From: Tardiphaga robiniae
Lineage (GTDB): Bacteria; Pseudomonadota; Alphaproteobacteria; Rhizobiales; Xanthobacteraceae
DNA length: 64,000 nucleotides
Direction: 5' to 3'
Assembly: GCF_001618955.1 (NCBI RefSeq)
Contig: NZ_LVYV01000012.1
Coordinates: 310,001-374,000, forward strand
In this document: positions 35,441-43,663 of the stretch, one piece after another
How positions within the stretch are numbered: the first letter of the stretch is position 1
Layout of the letters: the number at the start of each line of letters is the position of its first letter
Position numbers and translations under genes: made by a program
Notes under the pieces: generated by a model
Told to the model about the DNA's origin: nothing
Seen by the model: the letters and a program-made list of their open reading frames with translations, nothing else
Databases searched by the model: none

Positions 35441-36715
35441 TTGGATTTTTCCCTGCCGGCCGATCTGGTCGCCTATCTCGCCGAACTCGATTCATTCATC
35501 CTGCGCGAGATCAAGCCGCTCGAAGAGCGGGATGACAATATCCGCTTCTTCGATCATCGCCGCGAATGGGCGCGCACCGATTTCGACAATGGCGGGCTGC
35601 CGCGGCATGAATGGGAGCAGCTGCTGCGTCAGGCGAAGAATCTCGCCGACAATGCCGGCCATTTGCGCTTTGCAATCCCGAAGCGCTATGGCGGCAAGGA
35701 CGGCAGCAATCTCTGGATGGCCGTGATCCGCGAGCATTTCGCCGCCAAGGGTCTTGGCCTGCACAACGATCTGCAGAACGAACACTCCATTGTCGGCAAT
35801 CTGCCGCTGGTGACGATGCTGGACCGCTATGGCCGCGACGACCAGAAGGAGATGATCGAGGGCTCGATCACCGGCAAATATCGCATCACCTTCGGCCTCA
35901 CCGAACCCGAACACGGCTCCGACGCCACGCATATGGAGACGACGGCCGTCGAGGCGACGCGTGATGGCGTCAAGGGCTGGGTCATCAACGGCGAGAAGAT
36001 GTGGACCACGGGCATGCATGTGGCGACGCATTGCGCGCTGTTCGCGCGCACATCGGGGAATGACGGCGATGCCCGCGGCATCACCTGTTTTCTGGTGCCG
36101 GCCAAGGCCGCAGGTGTGAAGATCGAAGAATATATGTGGACCTTCAACATGCCCACGGACCATCCGCGCGTGTCGTTCACCGATGTATTCGTGCCGGATG
36201 ATGCGCTGTTCGGCGAGATCGGTCGTGGTCTGTCACTGGCGCAGTGCTTCGTGCATGAGAACCGCATCCGCCAAGCCGCGAGTTCGCTCGGCGCCGCTGT
36301 CTATTGCATCAATGAGAGCGTGAAATACGCGCGCGAGCGGAAACCGTTCGGCGAGGAACTGGCGCGCAATCAGGGTATCCAGTTTCCGTTGGTCGAACTC
36401 GCCACGCAGGCGGAGATGCTGCGCCTTCTGATCCGCAAGACGGCGTGGGAGATGGATCAGCTCACCCAGGCGCAGGTCGAACACACGCTGTCGGACAAGG
36501 TGTCGATGTGTAACTACTGGGCCAACCGGCTGTGCTGCGAATCTGCCGACCGTGCGATGCAGGTGCATGGCGGCATGGGCTATTCACGCCACAAGCCGTT
36601 CGAGCACATCTATCGCCATCACCGCCGCTACCGTATCACCGAAGGCAGCGAAGAAATCCAGAAACGCAAGGTCGCGGGATTCCTGTTTGGCTATATGGGC
36701 GCGGGGAAGCACTAA
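35441..36715 (+). CDS. Acyl-CoA dehydrogenase family protein (possible LvaC/ACAD11-like)
   Basis: 424 residues. FAD- and substrate-binding segments ITFGLTEPEHGSDATHM and WVINGEKMWTTGMH, and the C-terminal MQVHGGMGYSRHKPFEHIYR with RITEGSEEIQKRK (putative catalytic Glu) are clear. Start is TTG 35441 with GGGAGAG upstream. Linkage to the phosphotransferase and DUF6285 genes suggests the enzyme that eliminates phosphate from 4-phosphoacyl-CoA, as LvaC and the ACAD half of ACAD10/11 do; ordinary beta-oxidation dehydrogenation is the alternative. Electrons would go through ETF to the ETF-QO at 1752-3410. Confidence 0.9.
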   Translation: MDFSLPADLVAYLAELDSFILREIKPLEERDDNIRFFDHRREWARTDFDNGGLPRHEWEQLLRQAKNLADNAGHLRFAIPKRYGGKDGSNLWMAVIREHFAAKGLGLHNDLQNEHSIVGNLPLVTMLDRYGRDDQKEMIEGSITGKYRITFGLTEPEHGSDATHMETTAVEATRDGVKGWVINGEKMWTTGMHVATHCALFARTSGNDGDARGITCFLVPAKAAGVKIEEYMWTFNMPTDHPRVSFTDVFVPDDALFGEIGRGLSLAQCFVHENRIRQAASSLGAAVYCINESVKYARERKPFGEELARNQGIQFPLVELATQAEMLRLLIRKTAWEMDQLTQAQVEHTLSDKVSMCNYWANRLCCESADRAMQVHGGMGYSRHKPFEHIYRHHRRYRITEGSEEIQKRKVAGFLFGYMGAGKH

Positions 36716-36723
36716 GTGGTGCG

Positions 36724-37374
36724 TTAGTCGATGTAACCTGGAATCTCTGCAGGCGAGGCAACCAGATGCCGAGCGCCCGCGGAGGTCAGCTCCTCGCGGC
36801 CGCCATAGCCATAGAGCACGCCGATCGCCGGAATGCCGTTATTCGCGGCGCCGATAATGTCGTGCTTGCGGTCGCCGATCATGATCGCACGTGCGGGATC
36901 GGTCGAGGTTTCATCAAGCGCGTAGCGCAGCAGATCGCTCTTGTCGACGCGAGTACCGTCGAGCTCCGAGCCGAATACGCGCGTGAAATACTTGCGCAGG
37001 CCGAAGTGGTCGACGATACGGTCCGCAAAGACATGCGGCTTGCTGGTGGCGACAAACAGCCGGCGGCCTGTTGCGTGCAACGTATCGAGTGTCGCGATGA
37101 TGCCATCATAAAGCGTGTTCTCGAACAGGCCGATCGTGCCGAACCGCTCGCGATAGAGTTCGACGCCGCGGTCGGCATCTTTCTCGCCGCCGAGCAGCGC
37201 CACGAAGCTGGCGCGCAGCGGTGGGCCGATGCACCAGGTCAGTTCATCCTGTGTCGGGACGGGAAGCCCGAGCTTGCCGAGCGCATACTGGATCGAGCCC
37301 GTGATGCCGATCTTGGGATCGGTCAGCGTCCCGTCGAGATCGAAGAAGACAGTGTCGATCGCATGTGGCTTCAT
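36724..37374 (-). CDS. HAD-family phosphatase (phosphoglycolate phosphatase-like)
   Basis: 216 residues. Motif I FFDLDGTLTDP (nucleophile and acid Asp), motif II VATSKPH, motif III Lys region and motif IV MIGDRKHDIIGA are all visible, with a helical cap. Phosphoglycolate or a related small phosphate is the likely substrate; family members are promiscuous. Its ATG directly abuts the stop of the TIGR02301 gene: last gene of a four-gene leftward operon. Confidence 0.87.
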   Translation of the reverse strand: MKPHAIDTVFFDLDGTLTDPKIGITGSIQYALGKLGLPVPTQDELTWCIGPPLRASFVALLGGEKDADRGVELYRERFGTIGLFENTLYDGIIATLDTLHATGRRLFVATSKPHVFADRIVDHFGLRKYFTRVFGSELDGTRVDKSDLLRYALDETSTDPARAIMIGDRKHDIIGAANNGIPAIGVLYGYGGREELTSAGARHLVASPAEIPGYID

Positions 37375-37746
37375 CTAGTTCGCATACCTTGCGGTGAGAT
37401 CGCGCGAGATCCGCGAGCCTTCGTCGATATAGCGGCGGATCGCGATACTGGCGGCAGGCGTGCAGGTCCGGTAGGTCTGCTGGAAGCCGTTATAGCCACG
37501 GTTGAAGCCAGCGATCATGCGGGTGCGGCGCTCGCCCGACGGCGTTTCGGCATCGACCAGCGCCTGCATCTCGTTGCGCCACTTGTTGCCTTCGTTATTG
37601 CCGCAGATGCCGCGCAAGTAATGCAGCGCGCCGAGAATTTCTGACATCCGCTGCAGGTCATTGTCGAACGGCGCAGCCGCGTCCTGTGCCCGGGCAGAGC
37701 CAGCGCAGAACGTCACAATCGTCAGAATGATGAGCAGATGCTTCAA
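37375..37746 (-). CDS. TIGR02301 family exported protein of unknown function
   Basis: 123 residues from TTG 37746: signal peptide (KHLLIILTIVTFCAGSARAQ, cleavage after ARA), then a conserved domain with LQRMSEILGALHYLRGICG, KWRNEMQALVDAET, FNRGYNGFQQTYRTCTP and ending DEGSRISRDLTARYAN. Two cysteines (in RGICG and YRTCTP) may form a disulfide in the periplasm. The family is restricted to alphaproteobacteria as far as I recall. Start uncertain: no ATG is close, and a GGGA lies about 9 bases before the TTG. Confidence 0.78.
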   Translation of the reverse strand: MKHLLIILTIVTFCAGSARAQDAAAPFDNDLQRMSEILGALHYLRGICGNNEGNKWRNEMQALVDAETPSGERRTRMIAGFNRGYNGFQQTYRTCTPAASIAIRRYIDEGSRISRDLTARYAN

Positions 37747-37829
37747 TATGAATGGTCCCGGAACCCGGCTGATATGCCTTTTCAAGGCGTCTGAAGCAAG
37801 GCAGCGCTGCCGGTGCGGCAAGGAGCTAT

Positions 37830-38252
37830 TTATGGTCCGACCAGATCTTCCGCCATGGCAAGGATCGGACCGAGGCCTTCGGTGGTCTTGAAGGCGCCGA
37901 GATCGTCCGGCGCGACCCACTGGAAATCGTCAAGTTCGTCATTTAGCTCGGGCTCGCCAGCCACCCAGCGAGCGGCAAAGGACATGATCAGGTAATGCCC
38001 CGCGACCTTGTCGTTGGGCAGCACTTCGCGGAAGCCGGACAGGCCGACAATATCGATGGTCAGCCCGGTTTCCTCCATCACCTCGCGTGCGAGCGCGACG
38101 GCGAGGGATTCGCCAAATTCCACGCGTCCGCCGGGGAGCGAATAGAAGCCCTTGCCGGGCGAGCGGGCGCGGCGGACCAGCAGCACCTTGCCGTCGCGGA
38201 AGATGGCGGCGCTGGTGGCGAGTTGCGGATGGGCGGGAGGCGTGTCGGTCAC
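37830..38252 (-). CDS. Nudix hydrolase
   Basis: 140 residues with a perfect Nudix box (GGRVEFGESLAVALAREVMEETG region, pattern Gx5Ex7REUxEExGU) at about residues 41-64. Hydrolyses a nucleoside diphosphate linked to another group, such as an oxidised nucleotide or ADP-ribose; the substrate is not evident. Four bases downstream of the 174-residue protein gene in the same operon. Confidence 0.92.
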   Translation of the reverse strand: MTDTPPAHPQLATSAAIFRDGKVLLVRRARSPGKGFYSLPGGRVEFGESLAVALAREVMEETGLTIDIVGLSGFREVLPNDKVAGHYLIMSFAARWVAGEPELNDELDDFQWVAPDDLGAFKTTEGLGPILAMAEDLVGP

Positions 38253-38256
38253 GAGG

Positions 38257-38781
38257 TCATTGCGCCATGATGCTATCGACGTCAGATTCCTGATCGCGGC
38301 CGTTGATGATGCCGCCGGCAGTCCCGACCATGGGTTTCACCCAGCCGGCAGCCTGTTCGGCCAGCATGGCGCGGGTCCGGTCCTGCTGCACGGTTCGCAT
38401 GGCTTCGCCGACAGTCGTCAGGATTTGCGTCATGTTCGCGACCAGCGCATCGAATTCTGCACGGATGGCCGGGCGTGCAGCCTCATAGGATGCGATGGCG
38501 AGATCGCGTGCCTTGAAGTTGGATTTGATGAAGTGCTCGGCATAGCTAAGCGGCTGCCATTCCAGGAACAGCTCATAGCAGTCCGGCATGTCCGGGATCA
38601 GCTCGAGCAACATGATGGCTTCATTGAAGTGATTGAGATAGTCGGTCGCCAGACCCGTGCGCGGATTAATATTGGCGGCCATCAGCTCGGCAGCTGACGC
38701 GACGGGGCCGGCACCGGCACTGGCCAGATCGTGATGGTCATGCTGCGCCGGTTGTATGGCCGTCAGGGTCATATGTCGCAC
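38257..38781 (-). CDS. Conserved hypothetical protein
   Basis: 174 residues, not recognised. No signal peptide, membrane segment or cofactor motif. The first 20 residues are His- and Ala-rich (QPAQHDHHDLA); residues 30-130 are predicted helical with hydrophobic-acidic spacing (YLNHFNEAIMLLELIPDMPDCYELF). It looks like a helical bundle. Leads the operon with Nudix, TIGR02301 and HAD genes and is divergent from the SRAP gene; function open. Confidence 0.75.
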   Translation of the reverse strand: MRHMTLTAIQPAQHDHHDLASAGAGPVASAAELMAANINPRTGLATDYLNHFNEAIMLLELIPDMPDCYELFLEWQPLSYAEHFIKSNFKARDLAIASYEAARPAIRAEFDALVANMTQILTTVGEAMRTVQQDRTRAMLAEQAAGWVKPMVGTAGGIINGRDQESDVDSIMAQ

Positions 38782-38833
38782 TGTTGGTGTTTTGGGTTAA
38801 AACCGCCTGAAGAGGCAGGATTGCGGATCGAGA

Positions 38834-39589
38834 ATGTGCGGGCGGTTTGTCATTACATCAGCGCCGGAAGCGTTACGGCAGGTATTCAGTTATATCGAGC
38901 AACCGAATTTTCCTGCGAGGTACAATATTGCGCCGACGCAGCCGGTTCCTGTTGTCATCGTTGAAAACGGATCCCGGCATTTCCGTCTAATGCGATGGGG
39001 CCTTTTGCCCTCCTGGGTCAAGGACCCGCGGAAGTTTACGCTTCTGATTAATGCACGCGCCGAGACGGTGCAAGAAAAGCCGGCCTTCAAAAACGCGATT
39101 CGCCGCCGCCGCTGTCTGATTCCGGCCGATGGCTATTACGAATGGCAAAACCGCGGTGAACGAAAACAACCGTATTTTATCCACCCACGTGCAGGTGGGC
39201 CGATGGGGTTCGCGGGTCTTGCCGAGACCTGGATGGGACCGAACGGCGAAGAAGTCGACACGGTTGCGCTTATCACCGCAGAAGCCAGCACCGGGATGTC
39301 GGTACTGCACCATCGCGTGCCGGTGACGATCGCACCCGATCATTTCGGCCAGTGGCTCGATTGCAGTTCGGATAGTGCGTCCGACGTGATGACGATGCTC
39401 GCTGCGCCCGCAGACGGCACCTTCGCCTGGCATCCGGTGGCGATGGCCGTCAACAAGGTGGCCAATGACGATGCGCAACTGATCCTGCCGATCTCGGCGG
39501 AAGAAGCCGCTGTAGAGCAGGTGAAGCCGACGAGGGCGCCGCGCAGGGTCGTGGTGAGCGAGGACGACGGCCAGGGCTCGTTGTTCTAG
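38834..39589 (+). CDS. SOS response-associated peptidase family protein (YedK/HMCES)
   Basis: Shields abasic sites in single-stranded DNA by forming a thiazolidine crosslink through its N-terminal Cys. 251 residues; the required MCGRF start gives Cys2 after Met removal. RYNIAPTQPVPVV, INARAETVQEKPAF, RRCLIPADGYYEWQ and the catalytic His segment SVLHHRVPV are present. I see no alphaproteobacterial LexA box (GTTC-N7-GTTC or GAAC-N7-GAAC) in the short upstream region. The stop is one base from that of the convergent GNAT gene. Confidence 0.94.
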   Translation: MCGRFVITSAPEALRQVFSYIEQPNFPARYNIAPTQPVPVVIVENGSRHFRLMRWGLLPSWVKDPRKFTLLINARAETVQEKPAFKNAIRRRRCLIPADGYYEWQNRGERKQPYFIHPRAGGPMGFAGLAETWMGPNGEEVDTVALITAEASTGMSVLHHRVPVTIAPDHFGQWLDCSSDSASDVMTMLAAPADGTFAWHPVAMAVNKVANDDAQLILPISAEEAAVEQVKPTRAPRRVVVSEDDGQGSLF

Positions 39590-39590
39590 C

Positions 39591-40019
39591 TCACGGCGTC
39601 AGCGGCCGCCCGTCGAGCCACTTGGCATAGATCACGCGCTTCTGTTCGCCATAGCCAAGCGACTCGTAGAACGCCCGCACCTTGGTATTATCCGAACGCA
39701 CCATGAGCTGCATTTTCTCGATGCCGCGCTCGCGCAACCAGTCTTCGGCTGCGCTCATGATGCCGCGGCCGAAATCCTGGCGCTGCTGGTCCGGATCGAC
39801 CGAGACGTAATAGACCCAGCCGCGATGGCCATCATGGCCGACGAGCACGGAGGCGACGATGGCCTTTCCCTTGCGACCAACCAGGACATCGGCATTGGTG
39901 CCGGCGCGCGCCAGCCTGATATCGGCCTCCGGATCGTTCCAGGGCCGCACCAGTCCGCAGCGCAGCCAGAGCTGGATGACCGCCTGAATATCGGTGTCGA
40001 CGAGCCGGGCAACTTTCAA
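39591..40019 (-). CDS. GNAT-family acetyltransferase (YpeA-like)
   Basis: 142 residues. Acetyl-CoA pyrophosphate-binding motif QRQDFGRGIMSAAEDWL and the C-terminal VRAFYESLGYGEQKRVIYAKWL match YpeA-type N-acetyltransferases. Start overlaps the stop of the upstream FAD oxidase gene (ATGA), so it is co-translated with it. Substrate unknown. Confidence 0.88.
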   Translation of the reverse strand: MKVARLVDTDIQAVIQLWLRCGLVRPWNDPEADIRLARAGTNADVLVGRKGKAIVASVLVGHDGHRGWVYYVSVDPDQQRQDFGRGIMSAAEDWLRERGIEKMQLMVRSDNTKVRAFYESLGYGEQKRVIYAKWLDGRPLTP

Positions 40020-41473
40020 TGTTGCACCGGCAGCAGCACCTTGCCCGGATTGAGGATGTTCAGTGGATCCAGCATCGCCTTCAGGCTGCGCATCAGTTCG
40101 ATGGCGACGGGATCCTTCACCGAGGGCAGCTCAGCCGCCTTCATCTGGCCGATGCCATGTTCGGCGGAGATCGAGCCGCCCATGCGCAGTACGACGTCGA
40201 AGACGACTTCGTTGACGTCGTGCCAGCGCGCCAGGAATTTCTCGCGGCCGTCGCTGTCGCCGAGCGTCTCCTTGGGCTGCGTGACATTGTAGTGGATGTT
40301 GCCGTCGCCGAGATGGCCGAACGGCACCGGACGTGCGCCGGGCATCAGCTTCACGACCGCAGCATTGGCTTCGGCGATGAATGCGGGCACGGAAGCGACC
40401 GGCACTGAGATATCGTGCTTGATCGATCCGCCTTCCGGCTTCTGCGCCGGCGAGATTTCCTCGCGCAATTTCCAGAACGCCTGACGGTGGGCGATGTTCT
40501 CGGCGATCACGGCGTCATCCACGATGCCGTCTTCAAAGCCGCGTTCGAGGATCGCTTCCAGTGTCGCGCGCGCGTCGTCGCGTCCCGACGACAATTCCAT
40601 CAGTACATACCAGACGTGCTTGCTGGAGAGCGGGTCGCGAATGCCGATACCGTGGCGGACGCTGAAATCCACCGCGATATCGGCGATCAGTTCGAAACTG
40701 GTGAGATTGCCGCCGGCCTCAGAGCGGGAGATGCCGAGCAGCTTCAGCGCATCGTCCGGCGACTTCAGGCCGACAAAGGCGGTCTCGACCGCGCGCGGCT
40801 TCGGAAACAGCTTCAGCGTTGCGGCGGTAATGATGCCGAGCGAGCCTTCGGCGCCAATGAAGATGTTGCGCAGGTCGTAACCGGTATTGTCCTTCTTCAG
40901 CTTCGACAGGCCATTGAGAATGCGGCCATCGGCCAGCACGACTTCGAGGCCGAGTGCCATTTCGCGCGCCACGCCATAGGCCAGGGCGGTCGTACCGCCG
41001 GCATTGCTGGAGAGATTGCCGCCGATGGTGCAGCTGCCCTCCGAGCCCAGCGACAACGGAAACAGCCGGTCGGCTTCCGCGGCGCGCTGCTGCGCGACCT
41101 GCAGCACGAGGCCGGCTTCCACCGTCATCGTATTGGACGAAGTGTCCAGATCGCGCACCTTGTCCATCCGGCGCATCGACAGCACGACTTCACCGCCATA
41201 AGGCGTCTGGCCGCCGACGAGGCCGGTATTGCCACCCTGCGGCACCAGTGCGGTGCGGGTCTCGGTGGCGAGTTTGCAGATCGCGGCGACTTCGGCGGTC
41301 GAGCCCGGGCGCAGCACCAGCGGCGAAGTGCCGAAAAACAGGTTGCGATCCTCGGTGACGTATTGATGCACGTCGGCCTGATCGGTGATGGCGTATTTGT
41401 CGCCGACGATGGCCCGGAAGCGCGCAATGGTTTCGGGGGAGAGCGTGGGCGGCTTCGGCTGGACGATATTCAT
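40016..41473 (-). CDS. FAD-linked D-2-hydroxyacid dehydrogenase (D-2-hydroxyglutarate/GlcD type)
   Basis: 485 residues. PCMH-type FAD-binding domain with LVPQGGNTGLVGGQTP and GSEGSCTIGGNLSSNAGGT, then a C-terminal domain with the metal site HLGDGNIHYN and SAEHGIGQMK. This pattern fits D-2-hydroxyglutarate dehydrogenase or D-lactate/glycolate oxidase, all oxidising a D-2-hydroxyacid. Middle gene of a tsaC-oxidase-GNAT operon (51-base gap from tsaC). Confidence 0.9.
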   Translation of the reverse strand: MNIVQPKPPTLSPETIARFRAIVGDKYAITDQADVHQYVTEDRNLFFGTSPLVLRPGSTAEVAAICKLATETRTALVPQGGNTGLVGGQTPYGGEVVLSMRRMDKVRDLDTSSNTMTVEAGLVLQVAQQRAAEADRLFPLSLGSEGSCTIGGNLSSNAGGTTALAYGVAREMALGLEVVLADGRILNGLSKLKKDNTGYDLRNIFIGAEGSLGIITAATLKLFPKPRAVETAFVGLKSPDDALKLLGISRSEAGGNLTSFELIADIAVDFSVRHGIGIRDPLSSKHVWYVLMELSSGRDDARATLEAILERGFEDGIVDDAVIAENIAHRQAFWKLREEISPAQKPEGGSIKHDISVPVASVPAFIAEANAAVVKLMPGARPVPFGHLGDGNIHYNVTQPKETLGDSDGREKFLARWHDVNEVVFDVVLRMGGSISAEHGIGQMKAAELPSVKDPVAIELMRSLKAMLDPLNILNPGKVLLPVQH

Positions 41474-41524
41474 AACTATTCCCTTGGATATTTTCTTGGC
41501 GCGTTTCTTGGTCTTGCGTTCGAG

Positions 41525-42520
41525 TTACACGGCGGCGCGGCGCAGCCGGTCATTGATGGCTTCGCCGAGCCCATGGTTAGGCACCGGCATCACCGCGATG
41601 CCGCTCGCGCCCGAAGCCATGGCAGCGGCGTCGAGCGCGCGAAGATAGCCGAAAAGATTGGTGGCGGCTTCCCCGAGATCGCCCTGTTCGGACAAATTCA
41701 GGACAGCGGCGGCGGCCTCGATGCCGGGCAGCGGGGCCGATCCGAAGGCCAGTAGCGCCTCGCCGGGATTCACCGCCTCGGCCAGCAGCCGCACCCGTGT
41801 CCGCGGCGCATAATGCGAGGCCAGCATGCCCGGCGCCAGCGGCTGGTTGGTCTCGCTTGCGGGTTCGTCCGGCGGGCTCGCCAGCGGCTGGCCCAACACC
41901 CGTTCGATCGCCTCGCGCGGGAGGCCACCGGGACGGAGCAGCATCGGCGTGTCGAAACAACCGACGATGGTGGATTCAACGCCCACTTCAACCGGCCCGC
42001 CATCGAGAATCATGTCGATCCGGCCATCCAGATCGCTTAGCACATGGGCTGCGGTGGTCGGCGAGACATGCCCGGAGATATTGGCCGATGGCGCCACCAC
42101 GGCACCGCCAAAGGCCTGCAGGAGCGCGTGGGCCACGGGATGCGCCGGCACGCGAATGGCGACCGTATCGAGGCCGGCGGTGGCCAGATCGGCCACCGGG
42201 CAGTCCGCCGTCCTGGGTAGCACCAGTGTCAGCGGCCCCGGCCAGAACGCCTCGGCAAGCGCCAGCGCGCGCGCATCGAATTGGGCGATGCCCCGGGCAG
42301 CGGCGAGGTCCGCCACATGGGCGATCAGCGGATTGAATGACGGCCGGCCCTTGGCCTCATAGATCCCCGCCACGGCCCGCGGATTGGCCGCATCGGAGCC
42401 GAGCCCGTAGACCGTCTCGGTCGGAAACGCCAGCAGCCCGCCGGCGCGCAGGCAGCGCGCCGCCTCCGCGATATGGGCGGCGTCGGCGGGGCTCATCCGG
42501 GTCGTCAGGCCTACGGCCAT
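41525..42520 (-). CDS. L-threonylcarbamoyladenylate synthase (Sua5/TsaC family)
   Basis: Makes threonylcarbamoyl-AMP for the t6A37 modification of ANN-reading tRNAs. 331 residues, so the long Sua5 form: YrdC domain (RAGGLLAFPTETVYGLGSDAANP, KGRPSFNPLIAHV, VRVPAHPVAHALL-like IRVPAHPVAHALL, APSANISGHVSPTTA) in residues 1-205, then the C-terminal Sua5 domain (GMLASHYAPRTRVRLL onward). Divergent from the tRNA-Pro gene 93 bases away. Confidence 0.93.
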   Translation of the reverse strand: MAVGLTTRMSPADAAHIAEAARCLRAGGLLAFPTETVYGLGSDAANPRAVAGIYEAKGRPSFNPLIAHVADLAAARGIAQFDARALALAEAFWPGPLTLVLPRTADCPVADLATAGLDTVAIRVPAHPVAHALLQAFGGAVVAPSANISGHVSPTTAAHVLSDLDGRIDMILDGGPVEVGVESTIVGCFDTPMLLRPGGLPREAIERVLGQPLASPPDEPASETNQPLAPGMLASHYAPRTRVRLLAEAVNPGEALLAFGSAPLPGIEAAAAVLNLSEQGDLGEAATNLFGYLRALDAAAMASGASGIAVMPVPNHGLGEAINDRLRRAAV

Positions 42521-42571
42521 GCAGGGCAGATCCTTGTCTTCAAAATTGGTCAGGCTTCTTTACCGGGGTTC

Positions 42572-42600
42572 TTGCAGGATGCGAAACCCAAGGCTATAAG
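42572..42600 (+). promoter_or_regulatory. Sigma70-type promoter of the tRNA-Pro gene
   Basis: TTGCAG (42572-42577), a spacer of exactly 17 bases and TATAAG (42595-42600) lie 13 bases upstream of the tRNA. Spacing and position are ideal for a housekeeping promoter. Confidence 0.75.
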
Positions 42601-42613
42601 CCGCGCTCTTAGT

Positions 42614-42690
42614 CGGAGTGTGGCTCAGCCCGGTAGAGCACTGCGTTCGGGACGCAGGGGTCGCAGGTTCGAATCCTGCCACTCCGACCA
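42614..42690 (+). tRNA. tRNA-Pro, anticodon CGG
   Basis: 77 nucleotides including an encoded CCA end. Acceptor arms CGGAGTG and CACTCCG pair fully; the anticodon stem CTGCG/CGCAG encloses loop TTCGGGA, giving anticodon CGG (42648-42650) for the proline codon CCG. The T arm is GCAGG-TTCGAAT-CCTGC. Serves a codon common in this GC-rich genome. No integrase lies next to it. Confidence 0.97.
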
Positions 42691-42796
42691 TGATTTCAAT
42701 GACTTGGCGTCCTTTTGCGGCGCCGCCGTCTGTCAAGAATCTCCTGAATTTCATCTGAGTACAACCACCCGGGCGCGCGAGCCACGCTGCGCGCAG

Positions 42797-43528
42797 CTAT
42801 CCGCCTTCAAAAACGCGCTTGCGGGCATTCTCGATATGCGACCGCATGGCTTCGCGAGCTCGGGCTTCGTCTCTGGAGGCGATCGCATCGAACACGGCCC
42901 GGTGCTCCTCTTGCCCACGCAGAAGTCGGTCGCGCGGCTGGATCAATGAGAGATTTCGATTGAGTGTGATACCCACGCTCACCTGAGACTGGATCGCGGC
43001 GAGGGTCGCGGCGAAGAAGCGATTGCCGGTGGCCTCTGCGACTGAGCGGTGGAACGCAATGTCTTCCTCTACGCCCAGCGCGGCATCTGCGATCACTTGA
43101 TCCAGTGCCGCGATAGCGTCGCGGATCCGGCGCAGACCTTCCGGGTCGTGATCGCGCGCGGCAAGCGCGGCGGCTTCTCCTTCGATGCCGATGCGAAATA
43201 CGAAACAGCGCTGTATATCGGCAATGCTTCCCACGGGAGCGTAGTTGTAAACGTCTGCCGCGGGACGTCGCATCACGAATGAGCCGGCGCCCTGCCGCGA
43301 TGCGACGACGCCGTCATCACGCAGCCGCATCAGCGCTTCACGGACGACCGGGCGCGAAACGCCAAGTTGATCTGCCAGGCGTGTCTCGGGAGGAAGCCGC
43401 GAATTGACCGGGTAGATTCCGACCGTGATCTGGCTGAGGACATGATCGTAGACGCGGTCGCTGAGCTTTCCCGTCACAGCCGGGCGCTCCGGAATGTCGT
43501 CCCGTTTGACCGTTGAGCCCATGTTCAC
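42797..43528 (-). CDS. GntR-family transcriptional regulator, FadR/FCD subfamily
   Basis: 243 residues. Winged helix with LPPETRLADQLGVSRPVVREALMRL (shown in parts) at about residues 44-68, then the all-helical FCD ligand domain with metal-type residues (Asp, His near EEDIAFHRSVAEATGNRF). Regulators of this group usually repress a linked sugar-acid or amino-acid catabolic operon. It lies downstream of the Gfo/Idh gene (135-base gap) and beside the PotABCD-type importer. Confidence 0.92.
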   Translation of the reverse strand: MNMGSTVKRDDIPERPAVTGKLSDRVYDHVLSQITVGIYPVNSRLPPETRLADQLGVSRPVVREALMRLRDDGVVASRQGAGSFVMRRPAADVYNYAPVGSIADIQRCFVFRIGIEGEAAALAARDHDPEGLRRIRDAIAALDQVIADAALGVEEDIAFHRSVAEATGNRFFAATLAAIQSQVSVGITLNRNLSLIQPRDRLLRGQEEHRAVFDAIASRDEARAREAMRSHIENARKRVFEGG

Positions 43529-43663
43529 CCCGTCCTTGCTCCGAACATGCTCCAGTCTTTGGCAACATTACATCTTTTTGACAAGTCGGCGCACTGCCGC
43601 TGACAATCCGGGATTGCAGCGCTGGCCAAACGGCTTAGGCGCGAGCGGCCGTGAGGGCGACGG

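Noticed and set aside
38782-38833. LexA box upstream of the SRAP gene
   Set aside because: No GTTC-N7-GTTC or GAAC-N7-GAAC in the 52-base divergent region.
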